Shown: positions 8,244-17,135, counted from the stretch's first letter. The stretch: DNA of 33,374 nucleotides from Ideonella sp. (GCF_016702655.1 NZ_JADJDO010000019.1:1-33374); one strand, 5' to 3'. Numbers and translations: made by a program. The notes: generated from the sequence alone by a model not told the origin.

Positions 8244-10629
8244 TCATTCGACCAGGGTCAGCTTCGCGATCCCGAGTGCCAGCCACTTGCTGCCGTGGCG
8301 GGAGAAGTTGATCTGCGCGCGCGCGTCGGCGCCGCTGCCTTCGAGGGTCACGATCACGCCCTCGCCGAACTTGTTATGGAACACGCGCTGCCCGGCGCGA
8401 AAGCCGTGGCCAGGCGACTTGGGCACGATCGGCGCCGGTGCCGCCTCGACCCGCCCCGCGCCGACGATGCCGGTCAACCCCCGACCCGCGCGTCCAGGCC
8501 GCCTGGTAGTCGCGCGCATGGCCCGAGCCGTAGCCCTGCTGGCGCGGCGTGAGCCACTTCAGCGTCTCGTCCGGCAGTTCGTCGAAGAAGCGGCTCTTGA
8601 CGTTGTAGCGCGTCTGGCCGTGCAGCATGCGCGTTTGGCTGAAGCTCAGGTAGAGGCGCTTGCGCGCACGCGTGATCGCGACGTACATCAGGCGCCGCTC
8701 CTCCTCCAGCCCGTCGAGCTCGGAAGCCGAGTTCTCGTGCGGGAACAGGCCCTCCTCGAGGCCGGTGATGAAGACTGCGTCGAACTCCAGGCCCTTGGCC
8801 GAATGCACCGTCATCAACTGGATCGCGTCCTGGCCGGCCTCGGCCTGGTTGTCGCCGGCTTCGAGAGCGGCGTGAACCAGGAACGCGCTCAACGGAGACT
8901 GGATCTCGCCGCTCTCGGGGTCCGGCGAGCCGGTGGACGGTGGACCCCCACCCCCTGCCCCGCCCCCCGGGGGGGCGGGGTTGGCGCTCTCATCGACGGG
9001 CAACGCGACGGCATCCTTGCCGAAGCCCTCGACGGTGACGAAGGCCTCGGCCGCGTTGACGAGCTCGGCGAGGTTCTCGAGCCGATCCTGGCCGTCGCGG
9101 TCGGCGCGGTAGAAGGCCTCGAGGCCGCTCGCACCCTGCACATGCTCGATGATCTCGCGCAGCGTCAACCCCTGCGTCGAGGCGCGCATCGCGGCGATCA
9201 GCGCCGCGAACGCGGCGAGGTTGGCGCCGCCCTTGCCGGACACCGCGCCGATGCTGGCCATCAGGCTGCGCTGCGAGGCGCGTGCCGCGTCCTGCACCAG
9301 CTCGATCGTGCGCGCGCCGATGCCGCGCGTCGGGAAGTTGACGACGCGCAGGAAGCTCGTGTCGTCGTTCGGGTTCTCGATCAGCCGCAGGTAGGCGAGC
9401 GCATGCTTGACCTCGGCGCGCTCGAAGAAGCGCAGCCCGCCATAGACGCGGTACGGGATGCCGGCGTTGAAGAGCGCCGACTCGAGCACGCGCGACTGCG
9501 CGTTGCTGCGGTACAGCAGCGCGATCTGGTCGCGTCGGGTACCTTCGCGCTGGAGCTGCTGCGCCTCCTCGATGAACCACTGCGCCTCGGCGAAGTCGCT
9601 CGTCGCCTCGAACACGCGCACCGGCTCGCCGGCGCCGGCGTCGGTACGCAGGTTCTTGCCCAGGCGGCGCGTGTTGCGCGCGATCAGCGCGTTGGCCGCA
9701 TCGAGGATGTTGCCAAAGCTGCGGTAGTTCTGCTCCAGCTTGACCACCTTTTGAACGCGGAACTCACGTTCAAAGTCGGCCATGTTGCCCACCAGCGCAC
9801 CGCGAAAAGCGTAGATGCTCTGGTCGTCGTCGCCGACCGCGAGCACGCCGGCCGGCGCCAGGCCGGTGGCCGGATCGCCGCGGCTCGCGAACAGCTTCAA
9901 CCACTGGTACTGCAGCTTGTTCGTGTCCTGGAACTCGTCGACCAGGATGTGGCGGAAGCGCCGCTGGTAATGCTCGCGCAGCGCGCCGTTCGATCGCATC
10001 AGCTCGACCGTGCGCAGCATCAGCTCGGCGAAGTCGACACTGCCCTCGCGCTCGCACTGCGCCTCGTAGGCCTCGTAGACGCGAACCAGCGTGCGCAGGT
10101 GTTCGTCGCGCAGCTCGATGTCGCCGGGGCGCTTGCCGTCGTCCTTGGCACCGGCGATGAACCAGCTCACCTGCTTGGGCGCGAAGCGCTCCTCGTCCAG
10201 GCCCAGCGCCTTCACGACGCGCTTGACCGACGAGAGCTGGTCCTGCATGTCGAGGATCTGAAAACTCTGCGGCAGGCCGGCAAGCTTCCAGTGCGCGCGC
10301 AGGAAGCGGTTGCACAGCCCATGGAAGGTGCCGACCCACATCCCGCGCACCGGAATCGGCAGCATCGCCGACAGCCGTGCAAGCATCTCCTTGGCCGCCT
10401 TGTTGGTGAAGGTCACCGCCAGCACGCCACCGGGCGAGACCTGGCCGGTTGCGATCAGCCACGCGATGCGCGTCGTCAGCACGCGCGTCTTGCCCGAGCC
10501 CGCGCCGGCGAGGATCAGCGCCGGCTCGGCGGGCAGCGTGACGGCGGCGAGCTGCTCCGGGTTCAGGCCGCGCAACAATGCGCTGCCGGGCTCGGCAGCC
10601 GTAAGGACCGGATCGGAATGCAGACTCAT
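8244..10629 (-). CDS. uvrD: UvrD/PcrA-family 3'-5' DNA helicase (one frame break near the C-terminus)
   Basis: Superfamily 1A helicase that unwinds DNA in excision and mismatch repair and strips proteins from DNA. Visible motifs are Walker A AGAGSGKT (41-48), motif Ia TFTNKAAKEM, Walker B VDEFQDTN, motif III GDDDQSIYAFRGA, motif IV LEQNYRS, motif V TVHSAKGLEFD and motif VI YVAITRARKRLYLS. The C-terminal Tudor-like segment FHNKFGEGVIVTLEGSGADA, typical of UvrD/PcrA, is read only after removing one extra base in the C5 run at 8477-8481 (plus strand). The total is about 794 residues. A Pro/Gly-rich stretch (about residues 548-575) lies between helicase motifs and is encoded by long C/G runs. The chosen ATG overlaps the divergent gene at 10618 by 12 bp. 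Confidence 0.93.
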
Positions 10630-11268
10630 CGATGGATTCTAGGAGGCCCGCTGCTCGCCCTCGCCGCCGGCACGGCACTCGCGCAGTGCCCGAACCGGCT
10701 CGTCGAGCGCTACATCCCGGCCGACTGCGAGGCCTGCTGGCGCGACGCTGCCGTGCCGCCCGCCGGCAGCGCGGTGCTCGACTGGATCGTGCCGAGCGCG
10801 CGCGGCGACGCGGCGCCGCTCGCGGCCGCCGCGCTGGCCGCAGCCACTGCCCGCGCGCCGCGCAGCGCGCCGGACGCGACGCTCGAGCGCCGCCACGCGC
10901 TCGCGGCGCGCGGCGTCGACGTGCGCGTCGAGGACGGGCCGATCCTCAACGGCTACCTGGGCGTACGCCTGACGGTACGGCACGACGGCCGCGGGTCCTT
11001 GCCCGAAGGCGCCGTGGGCTACATCGCGCTCGTCGAAGCCCTCGCGCCAGGCGAGGAGGGCTCGCCCGTCGAGCGCCGACTCGTGCGCCAACTCGCCGGA
11101 CCGCTGACACTGGATCCGATGCGCAAGGACGTGGAGCACCTGCTCGCAGTGCGCATCGCGGTCGGGACACGCATCGACGGGCTGGCGGTGATCGGCTGGG
11201 TGGAGACGCCGTCGCGCAGGATCCTGGCAGCGGCGGCGAGATCGGCGGGGTGCGGACCCATAGAGTAG
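10618..11268 (+). CDS. Secreted CxxC protein of unknown function, possible thioredoxin-like fold
   Basis: A 216-residue protein with a clean signal peptide (MQTHRWILGGPLLALAAGTA, cleavage after about residue 23). The mature part starts CPNRLVERYIPADCEACW, giving Cys24, Cys37 and Cys40 with a CEAC motif directly after a predicted strand. The second half has strands such as NGYLGVRLTV and YIALVEALAPGEEG and ends GWVETPSRRILAAA. I do not recognise a named family. The order (strand, CxxC, then a beta-rich C-terminal half with an ALVE-like strand) recalls DUF1223/Omp28-type secreted thioredoxin-fold proteins, but this is inference. The frame is clean. The start codon lies inside the first codons of the divergent uvrD, so its promoter would lie inside the helicase gene. 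Confidence 0.65.
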   Translation: MQTHRWILGGPLLALAAGTALAQCPNRLVERYIPADCEACWRDAAVPPAGSAVLDWIVPSARGDAAPLAAAALAAATARAPRSAPDATLERRHALAARGVDVRVEDGPILNGYLGVRLTVRHDGRGSLPEGAVGYIALVEALAPGEEGSPVERRLVRQLAGPLTLDPMRKDVEHLLAVRIAVGTRIDGLAVIGWVETPSRRILAAAARSAGCGPIE

Positions 11269-11351
11269 CGGCGGCGGGATGCGTTGCCCCGAGCAGCCCC
11301 GGCGCCCTTCGCTCGGCCCGACCCGGCGCCGCCGCTTTGGGCTCGCACGCT

Positions 11352-11380
11352 TTGCGCGCAACTGCGCGCCTGTGTAGACT
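11352..11380 (+). promoter_or_regulatory. Likely sigma-70 promoter of vapBC with a GCGCGC repeat in the spacer
   Basis: TTGCGC (11352-11357) and TAGACT (11375-11380) are separated by 17 bp, a good sigma-70 arrangement. The spacer holds GCGCGC-AACT-GCGCGC, an inverted repeat that could be the operator bound by the VapBC complex, because such modules usually repress themselves. An AAGGAG ribosome site follows at 11388-11393, six bases before the vapB ATG. Confidence 0.5.
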
Positions 11381-11399
11381 GCTGCCGAAGGAGTCACAC

Positions 11400-11603
11400 A
11401 TGGCCACCAACCTTGCCCTCGACCAGGAACTTCTCGATCGCGCCTTCCGCGTGAGCGGAGAGCCGACCAAGAAGGCGGCCGTCACCCAAGCGCTGCGCGA
11501 GTTCATCGCGCGCAGAGAGCAAAAACGGGTCGCCGAGCTCTTCGGCAAGCTCGAGTGGGACACGACCTTCGACTACAAGGCCGAGCGGGCACGCAGGCGG
11601 TGA
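11400..11603 (+). CDS. vapB: VapB-type antitoxin
   Basis: A 67-residue antitoxin of the VapB class whose N-terminus forms a short ribbon-helix-helix-like DNA-binding unit (MATNLALDQELLDRAFRVSG, then TKKAAVTQALREFIARRE). The C-terminal part (LFGKLEWDTTFDYKAERARR) would wrap around and block the toxin. It neutralises VapC and, with it, usually represses its own promoter. It has a strong ribosome site and overlaps the toxin gene by 4 bp (GTGA), the standard arrangement. The frame is clean. Confidence 0.87.
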   Translation: MATNLALDQELLDRAFRVSGEPTKKAAVTQALREFIARREQKRVAELFGKLEWDTTFDYKAERARRR

Positions 11604-12007
11604 GCCTGCTCGTCGACACGAGCGTCTGGTCGCTCGCTCTGCGCCGGGATGCGGAGCAGGCCGCGCCCGAGGTGGCGGCACTCCGCCATGCCCTCCTGGG
11701 GGCAGATCAGGTGTTCACCACGGGTCTTGTGCTACAGGAGCTCTTGCAGGGCTTTGCAGGACCCAAGGACCGAGCCCAGCTCGTGGAGCGCCTCTCGGCA
11801 CTCGCCTTCCTCCAGCCCGACCGCGAGGATCACATCGAAGCTGCCGATGTCCGCAACTCCTGCCGGCGCCGCGGCGTGCAGGTCGGAACGATCGATGCCC
11901 TGCTCATCCAGCTGTGCCGGCGGCACGACTTGATCATGTTGACGACGGACCAGGACTTCCACGCTGCCAGTCAGCACGTGGAGTTCAAGTTGTGGGTAGC
12001 GCGGTGA
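11600..12007 (+). CDS. vapC: VapC-type PIN-domain ribonuclease toxin
   Basis: A 135-residue PIN-domain endoribonuclease. The expected acidic residues are present: Asp6 in LLVDTSVW, Glu47 in VLQELLQG, Asp99 in TIDALLIQL and Asp117/119 in TTDQDF, so it should be active. VapC toxins cut specific tRNAs or rRNA and arrest growth when the antitoxin is degraded; the target here is unknown. Translation starts at a GTG that overlaps the vapB stop (GTGA), which implies coupled translation. The frame is clean. Confidence 0.9.
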   Translation: MSLLVDTSVWSLALRRDAEQAAPEVAALRHALLGADQVFTTGLVLQELLQGFAGPKDRAQLVERLSALAFLQPDREDHIEAADVRNSCRRRGVQVGTIDALLIQLCRRHDLIMLTTDQDFHAASQHVEFKLWVAR

Positions 12008-12046
12008 CGGAAGAGCCTGTTGCAGAGCCATTCCGCACCTTCGGCC

Positions 12047-12052
12047 TATAGT
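12047..12052 (+). promoter_or_regulatory. Possible -10 element for the GIY-YIG gene
   Basis: TATAGT ends 5 bp before the ATG at 12058. A transcript starting the usual 6-8 bp after this element would begin at or beside the start codon, so the mRNA may be leaderless. No ribosome site is visible just before the ATG. The best -35 match (TTGCAG at 12020) has a long 21-bp spacer, so the call is weak. Confidence 0.3.
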
Positions 12053-12057
12053 GCAGT

Positions 12058-12906
12058 ATGACCTCCGCCACGATCAAACTGTTTCTCCCGCATGGTGACG
12101 CCAGGCGACTGCGGGTCGGAGAGGTCTCCAACTGGACGGGCAAGGCCCTCGCGGCGCCTCGAACTGAACTCGACGACCTCCTTGCCCGCGAGGAGACCGA
12201 GGGCTCGGGCGTCTACTTCCTCTTGGGCGTCAACGCCGAATCCGGCGACAACCTTGCCTACATTGGCGAGGCGGAAGTCATCCGAGATCGGCTCAGACAG
12301 CACAAGACCAAGGATTTCTGGACCTCCGTGGTGATCTTCGTCAGCAAGGATGAGAACCTGACAAAGGCGCACATCCGCTACCTGGAGAACCGTCTGCTTC
12401 ACGAAGCGAAGAGTGTAGGCCGCTATGCCCTCGAAAACAGCAACACCTCGAATCCGAAGCTGCCCGAATCAGACCGCGAGGACATGGAGGTCTATTTGTC
12501 CCGGATCAGGCAGGTTCTTCCAGTCCTGGGGTCTGACCTTCTGTCGCCGATTGGTGGGTCGGGCAAGCCGAGCCAACACCAACCGCTGCTCGTGTGCAAG
12601 ATCAAGAACGCCGTCGCGACAGGGCGCAGGACCGAAGGTGGCTTCGTCGTGTTTTCGAAGTCGTCCGCAGTCCTCGTCGTCCGCCCCTCGGCCGAGGCCC
12701 AGTATCCAAACACAATCGCGCTGCGACAGCGCCTTATTCAAGACAGGACGCTCATCGAACAAGGGGGGGTCTATGTCTTCACGAAGGATGTCGAGTTCAC
12801 AAGCCCCAGCGCCGCGGCTGCCGTGGTTCACGGTGGGAGCGCAAACGGGCTCACGGCGTGGAAGGACAAGAGCGGTAAGACCCTAAAGGAACTCGAGGAC
12901 GCGTGA
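12058..12906 (+). CDS. GIY-YIG nuclease-fold protein with C-terminal DUF4357
   Basis: A 282-residue protein. A GIY-YIG nuclease module occupies about residues 45-135: GVYFLLG (51-57) for the first motif, AYIGEA (67-72) for the second, an arginine-containing helix DRLRQH and Glu110 in YLENRLLH as the likely metal ligand. The C-terminal part ends with the DUF4357 signature (SPSAAAAVVHGGSANGLTAW, then KDKSGKTLKEL, about 251-279). DUF4357 occurs with GIY-YIG and restriction-type proteins, but its role is unclear. The gene is less GC-rich and uses more varied codons than its neighbours, and it follows vapBC directly, which fits a horizontally acquired patch. The frame is clean. A DNA-cleaving or defence role is plausible but not shown. 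Confidence 0.83.
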   Translation: MTSATIKLFLPHGDARRLRVGEVSNWTGKALAAPRTELDDLLAREETEGSGVYFLLGVNAESGDNLAYIGEAEVIRDRLRQHKTKDFWTSVVIFVSKDENLTKAHIRYLENRLLHEAKSVGRYALENSNTSNPKLPESDREDMEVYLSRIRQVLPVLGSDLLSPIGGSGKPSQHQPLLVCKIKNAVATGRRTEGGFVVFSKSSAVLVVRPSAEAQYPNTIALRQRLIQDRTLIEQGGVYVFTKDVEFTSPSAAAAVVHGGSANGLTAWKDKSGKTLKELEDA

Positions 12907-12981
12907 CCAGGTGATGTGTGCTGCCCAACGAGGACAGCCGCATCTTTCCTGCACGCCGGAAGCGCACGCGTAGAATTCGCC

Positions 12982-13007
12982 ACCGGGCCCAAATTTTGGT
13001 GCCCGGT
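12982..13007 (+). terminator. Strong hairpin between the GIY-YIG gene and guaC
   Basis: ACCGGGC (12982-12988) pairs with GCCCGGT (13001-13007); the inner bases CCAA/TTGG extend the stem past a one-base bulge. The tail TTCCGTTT is only moderately T-rich. It could terminate the GIY-YIG transcript. A TAGAAT (12971-12976) sits just upstream, so it could instead be a structured 5' leader of guaC. Confidence 0.4.
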
Positions 13008-13105
13008 TTCCGTTTCCGGCTCCCGCGCCAGCGCGGCGTTCAGCCGGCAACGGCCGGGCCCCAGGTCAAGCGCTCGCCAATCTTGCTTGCCGGAGCCCGT
13101 ACGCC

Positions 13106-14082
13106 ATGGAAATCTTCGACTACGACAACATCCTGCTGCTGCCGCGCAAATGCCGCGTCGAGAGCCGCAGCGAGTGCGACGCCTCGACCGTGTTCGGCGC
13201 GCGCAGCTTCAAGCTGCCGGTCGTGCTGGCGAACATGAAGACCGTGATCGACGAGCCGATCAGCGAGTGGCTTGCCGCCAACGGCTACTTCTACGTGATG
13301 CACCGCTTCGACCTCGACAACGTGGCATACGCGAAGCGCATGCGCGACCAGGGGCTCTACGTGTCGATCAGCTCGGGCGTCAAGGCGCCCGACTACGCGG
13401 TGATCGACCGGCTGGCGGCCGAAGGCGTGGGCGCCGACTACATCACGATCGACATTGCGCACGGCCACGCCGAGGGCGTGCGCAAGATGATCGAGCACAT
13501 CAAACAGCGGCTGCCCTCGGCCTTCGTCATCGCCGGCAACGTGGCCACGCCCGAGGCGGTGATCGACCTCGAGAACTGGGGCGCCGACGCGACCAAGGTC
13601 GGCGTCGGGCCGGGCAAGGTCTGCATCACCAAGTTGAAGACCGGCTTCGGCACCGGCGGCTGGCAGCTCTCGGCGCTGAAGTGGTGCGCGCGTGTGGCCA
13701 GCAAGCCCATCGTTGCCGACGGCGGTATCCGCCACCACGGCGACATCGCCAGAGCGTGCGCTTCGGCGCCGCGATGGTGATGATCGGTTCGCTGTTCGCG
13801 GGGCACGAGGAGTCGCCCGGCAAGACGGTCGAGGTCGACGGCAAGCTGTTCAAGGAGTACTACGGCTCGGCGTCGGACTTCAACAAGGGCGAGTACAAGC
13901 ATGTCGAGGGCAAGCGCATCCTCGAGCCGATCAAGGGCAGGCTTGCCGACACGCTGCGCGAGATGCGCGAGGACGTGCAGAGCTCGATCTCGTACGCCGG
14001 CGGCACCAGGCTCGCCGACCTGCGCAAGGTGAATTACGTCATCCTCGGCGGCGAGAACGCCGGCGAGCATTTGCTGATGTAG
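13106..14082 (+). CDS. guaC: GMP reductase (one missing base near 13750)
   Basis: Reduces GMP to IMP with NADPH and release of ammonia, returning guanine nucleotides to the purine pool; cytosolic (beta/alpha)8 barrel. The start MEIFDYDNILLLPRKCRVES is typical of GMP reductase. The catalytic loop GVGPGKVCITKLKTGFGTGG places the active cysteine at residue 173. The phosphate-binding part GSLFAGHEESPG and the C-terminal SSISYAGGTRLADLRKVNYV are present, and the CBS domain of IMP dehydrogenase is absent. The length is 325 residues after adding one missing base near 13750, where the family pattern DIAKSVRFGAAM is broken. A GGAG ribosome site lies about 9 bp before the ATG. Confidence 0.92.
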
Positions 14083-14198
14083 AGCGCGGAGCGAAGGGCG
14101 AGGATCGCGCAAGCCGTCCGCCTCGCGCAGCGTGGCAGGCGCGCGCGATCGCGTTGCGCCTGCACTGCTCTCTGCGCAACGCGGACGTTCCGGCGCAA

Positions 14199-14211
14199 CC
14201 CCCGAAGGGGG
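14199..14211. repeat. Short perfect hairpin CCCCC-GAA-GGGGG
   Basis: Five-base G/C stem with a three-base loop in the 190-bp gap between the convergent guaC and cysNC genes. Without a T run it is not a classic intrinsic terminator. It may be a REP-like extragenic palindrome, but no second copy was seen in this window. The rest of the gap holds no gene that I can support. Confidence 0.35.
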
Positions 14212-14272
14212 ATCGACCAGCGCAGCGATCGGCGAAGGAGCGGGCTCGATGCCCGCGACTGAGTATTGCGCG

Positions 14273-16177
14273 CTACTTCAGCATCTCCCGCCCACGCAGC
14301 AGTTCGATCACCTTGTCAGCCGCTTCGTCGGCGCTGAGTTCGGCCGTGTTGACGCGCAGCGCCGGGTGCTCAGGCGTCTCGTAGGGCGCGTCGATGCCGG
14401 TGAAGTTCTTCAGTTCGCCGCGCCGCGCCTTGCGGTACAGGCCCTTCACGTCGCGGCTCTCGGCCACGTCGAGCGGCGTGTCGACGTGGACCTCGAGGAA
14501 CTCGCCCTCGGCGAGCAGGCTCTGGGCGAGCCGGCGCTCGGCACGGTAGGGCGAGATGAAGGCCGTCATCACGATCAACCCGGCGTCGACCATCAGCTTG
14601 GCGACCTCGCCGACGCGGCGCACGTTCTCGACCCGGTCGGTCTCGGTGAAGCCGAGGTCCTTGTTCAGTCCGTGGCGGACGTTGTCGCCATCGAGCAGGT
14701 AGGTGTGGCGCCCCATCGCGTGCAGGCGCTTCTCGACGATATTGGCGATCGTCGACTTGCCCGACCCCGACAGGCCGGTGAACCACAGCACGCAGGGCCG
14801 CTGGCCCTTGAGCGCCGCGCGCGCTGCCTTGTCGACATCGACGTGCTGGAGGTGGATGTTGTGCGCCCTGCGCAGCGCGAAGTGCAGCATGCCCGCGCCG
14901 ACCGTGCTGTTGGAGAGGCGGTCGATCAGGATGAAGCCGCCCGTGTCGCGGTTGACGGTGTAGGGATCGAAGGCGATCACGCGGTCGAGCGCGAGGTTGC
15001 ACACGCCGATCTCGTTCAACTCGAGCTGCTTGGCCGCCAGGTGCTCCATCGTGTTGACGTTGACCTTGTACTTGGGCTCGGTCACGGTCGCGGTCACGGT
15101 CTGCGCGCCGATCTTCATCAAATAGGGCCGGCCGGGGAACATCGGCTCGTCGGTCATCCACACGATCGTGGCCTCGAACTGGTCGGCCACCTCGGCCGGC
15201 GCAGTGGCCTTGGAGATGATCGCGCCGCGCGAGATGTCGATCTCGTCGTCGAGCGTGAGCGTGATCGACTGCCCGGCCACCGCGCGCGCCAGGTCGCCGT
15301 CGGCGGTGACGATGCGCGCGACCCGGCTCTCGCGGCCCGAGGGCTGGACGCGCACGCGCGCGCCGGGCTCGATGCTGCCTCCGGCGACGACGCCCGAGAA
15401 GCCGCGGAAATCGAGGTCGGGCCGGTTGACCCATTGCACCGGCAGGCGAAAGAAGTCGCCGTCGTCGCGCACGGCGCCGACGTCGACGGTCTCGAGGTAG
15501 CCCATCAGCGTCGGGCCGCGGTACCAGGGCGTGCGGTCGCTGTGCGCGAGCATGTTGTCGCCCTTCAGGGCCGAGAGCGGGATCGGCGTGATCTCCTCGA
15601 TCTCGAGATGCCTGGCGAACGCGCGGTAGTCGTCGACGATGCGCTCGTAGACCTTCTCCGAGTAGTCCATCAGGTCCATCTTGTTGATCGCGAGCACGAC
15701 CTTGCGGATCCCGATCAGCGACACGAGGTAGCTGTGGCGGCGCGTCTGCGTCAGCACGCCCTTGCGCGCGTCGATCAGCACCACCGCCACGTCGGCGGTC
15801 GATGCGCCGGTAACCATGTTGCGCGTGTACTGCTCGTGCCCGGGCGTGTCGGCGACGATGAACTTGCGCCGATCGGTCGAGAAGTAGCGGTAGGCAACGT
15901 CGATCGTGATCCCCTGCTCGCGCTCGGCCGCGAGGCCGTCGACGAGGAGCGCGAAGTCGATGTCGCCGCCCTGCGTGCCCCACTTCTTCGAGTCGGCCTC
16001 GATCGCGGCGAGCTGGTCCTCGAACAGCATCTTCGATTCGTAGAGCAGGCGGCCGATGAGCGTGCTCTTGCCGTCGTCGACGCTGCCGCAGGTGATGAAG
16101 CGCAGCAGGCTCTTGGTCTCGTGCTGCTTGAGATAGCTCTCGATGTCGGTCGCGATGAGGTCGGAGACGTGGGCCAT
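14273..16177 (-). CDS. cysNC: Bifunctional sulfate adenylyltransferase subunit 1 / adenylylsulfate kinase
   Basis: A 634-residue fusion. The N-terminal CysN GTPase (about 1-445) drives ATP sulfurylase: P-loop GSVDDGKS (31-38), DTPGHEQYTRN (110-120) and NKMD (165-168). The C-terminal CysC kinase (about 455-634) makes PAPS from APS: P-loop GLSGSGKS (468-475), DGDNVRHGLN (496-505) and FISPYRAERR (540-549). The same fusion is known as NodQ and in many proteobacteria. It pairs with CysD, encoded 59 bp upstream on the same strand. The product PAPS can feed PAPS reductase or sulfotransferases; neither is in the window. The frame is clean over the whole length. The start MAHVSDLIATDIESYL fits the family. 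Confidence 0.95.
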   Translation of the reverse strand: MAHVSDLIATDIESYLKQHETKSLLRFITCGSVDDGKSTLIGRLLYESKMLFEDQLAAIEADSKKWGTQGGDIDFALLVDGLAAEREQGITIDVAYRYFSTDRRKFIVADTPGHEQYTRNMVTGASTADVAVVLIDARKGVLTQTRRHSYLVSLIGIRKVVLAINKMDLMDYSEKVYERIVDDYRAFARHLEIEEITPIPLSALKGDNMLAHSDRTPWYRGPTLMGYLETVDVGAVRDDGDFFRLPVQWVNRPDLDFRGFSGVVAGGSIEPGARVRVQPSGRESRVARIVTADGDLARAVAGQSITLTLDDEIDISRGAIISKATAPAEVADQFEATIVWMTDEPMFPGRPYLMKIGAQTVTATVTEPKYKVNVNTMEHLAAKQLELNEIGVCNLALDRVIAFDPYTVNRDTGGFILIDRLSNSTVGAGMLHFALRRAHNIHLQHVDVDKAARAALKGQRPCVLWFTGLSGSGKSTIANIVEKRLHAMGRHTYLLDGDNVRHGLNKDLGFTETDRVENVRRVGEVAKLMVDAGLIVMTAFISPYRAERRLAQSLLAEGEFLEVHVDTPLDVAESRDVKGLYRKARRGELKNFTGIDAPYETPEHPALRVNTAELSADEAADKVIELLRGREMLK

Positions 16178-16236
16178 GGTGATCGGTGCTCGTTCGTTGG
16201 GCAATGGGCTGGGCGCGTCGAATCGCGGGCGCAGGG

Positions 16237-17135
16237 TCAGAAGTAGCCTTCCTGCTTCTTCTTCTCCATCGAGGCGGCCTGGTCGTGGTCGATCAGGCGC
16301 CCCTGGCGCTCGGACGTTCGCGCGAGCAGCATTTCCTGGATGATGTCGGTCAGCGATTCTGCATTCGACTCGATGCCGCCCGACAGCGGGTAGCAGCCGA
16401 GCGTGCGAAAGCGGATCTTGCGCATCACCGGCACCTCGCCGGGCTTCAGCGGCATGCGCTCGTCGTCGACCATGATCAGCGTTCCGTCGCGATCGACCAC
16501 CGGGCGCTCCTGGCCAGGTACAGCGGAACGATCGGGATGTTCTCGCGGTGGATGTACTGCCAGACGTCGAGCTCGGTCCAGTTCGACAGCGGAAAGACGC
16601 GCATCGATTCGCCCTGGCGCTTGCGCGCGTTGTACAGCCTCCACAGCTCGGGTCGTTGCGCCTTCGGGTCCCAGCGGTGCTGGTCGCTGCGAAACGAGAA
16701 GATGCGCTCCTTGGCGCGCGACTTTTCCTCGTCGCGCCGCGCGCCGCCGAAGGCCGCATCGAAGCCGTACTGATCGAGCGCCTGCTTCAGGCCCTGCGTC
16801 TTCCACAGGTCGGTGTGAATCTGCGAGCCGTGATCGAAGGGGTTGATGCCGAGCGCCTTCGCTTCGGGGTTGTGATGGACGAGCAGCTTCATGCCCGTCA
16901 TCTCGGTCACGCGGTCGCGCAGCGCGTACATGTCGCGAAACTTCCACATCGTGTCGACATGGAGCAGCGGAAACGGAGGCACCGACGGAAAGAAGGCCTT
17001 CTGCGCCAGGCGCAGCATGCACGCGCTGTCCTTGCCGATCGAATACAGCATGACCGGGTTCTCGGTCTCGGCGACCACCTCGCGCATGATGTGGATTGCC
17101 TCGGCCTCGAGGCGTTGCAGGTGGGTCAGGTTCAT
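16237..17135 (-). CDS. cysD: Sulfate adenylyltransferase subunit 2 (one missing base near 16505)
   Basis: Catalytic subunit of ATP sulfurylase, which forms APS from ATP and sulfate with CysN. The start MNLTHLQRLEAEAIHIMREV matches the family start (LTHLRQLEAESIHI in E. coli). The PP-loop SIGKDS lies at 32-37, followed by HVDTMWKFRDMY and FGGARRDEEKSRAKERIFSF. The C-terminal part, RTLGCYPLSGGIESNAES to EKKKQEGYF, is read after adding one base near 16505. The total is 299 residues. There is no stop codon between the upstream regulator-like gene and this ATG, so the raw sequence reads through. A weak GAGAAA ribosome site sits 8 bp before the ATG, and I take CysD to start here. Confidence 0.93.

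Noticed and set aside
7540..10617. A very long plus-strand open frame across mipA and uvrD
   Set aside because: It is antisense to the clear UvrD helicase and out of frame with MipA. Only its last part (from 10618) has a signal peptide and protein-like composition. Long stop-free shadows are normal at this GC content.
14132..16246. Plus-strand open frame of about 700 codons opposite cysNC
   Set aside because: It is a shadow of the clean CysNC frame, with low-complexity charged composition and no motifs.
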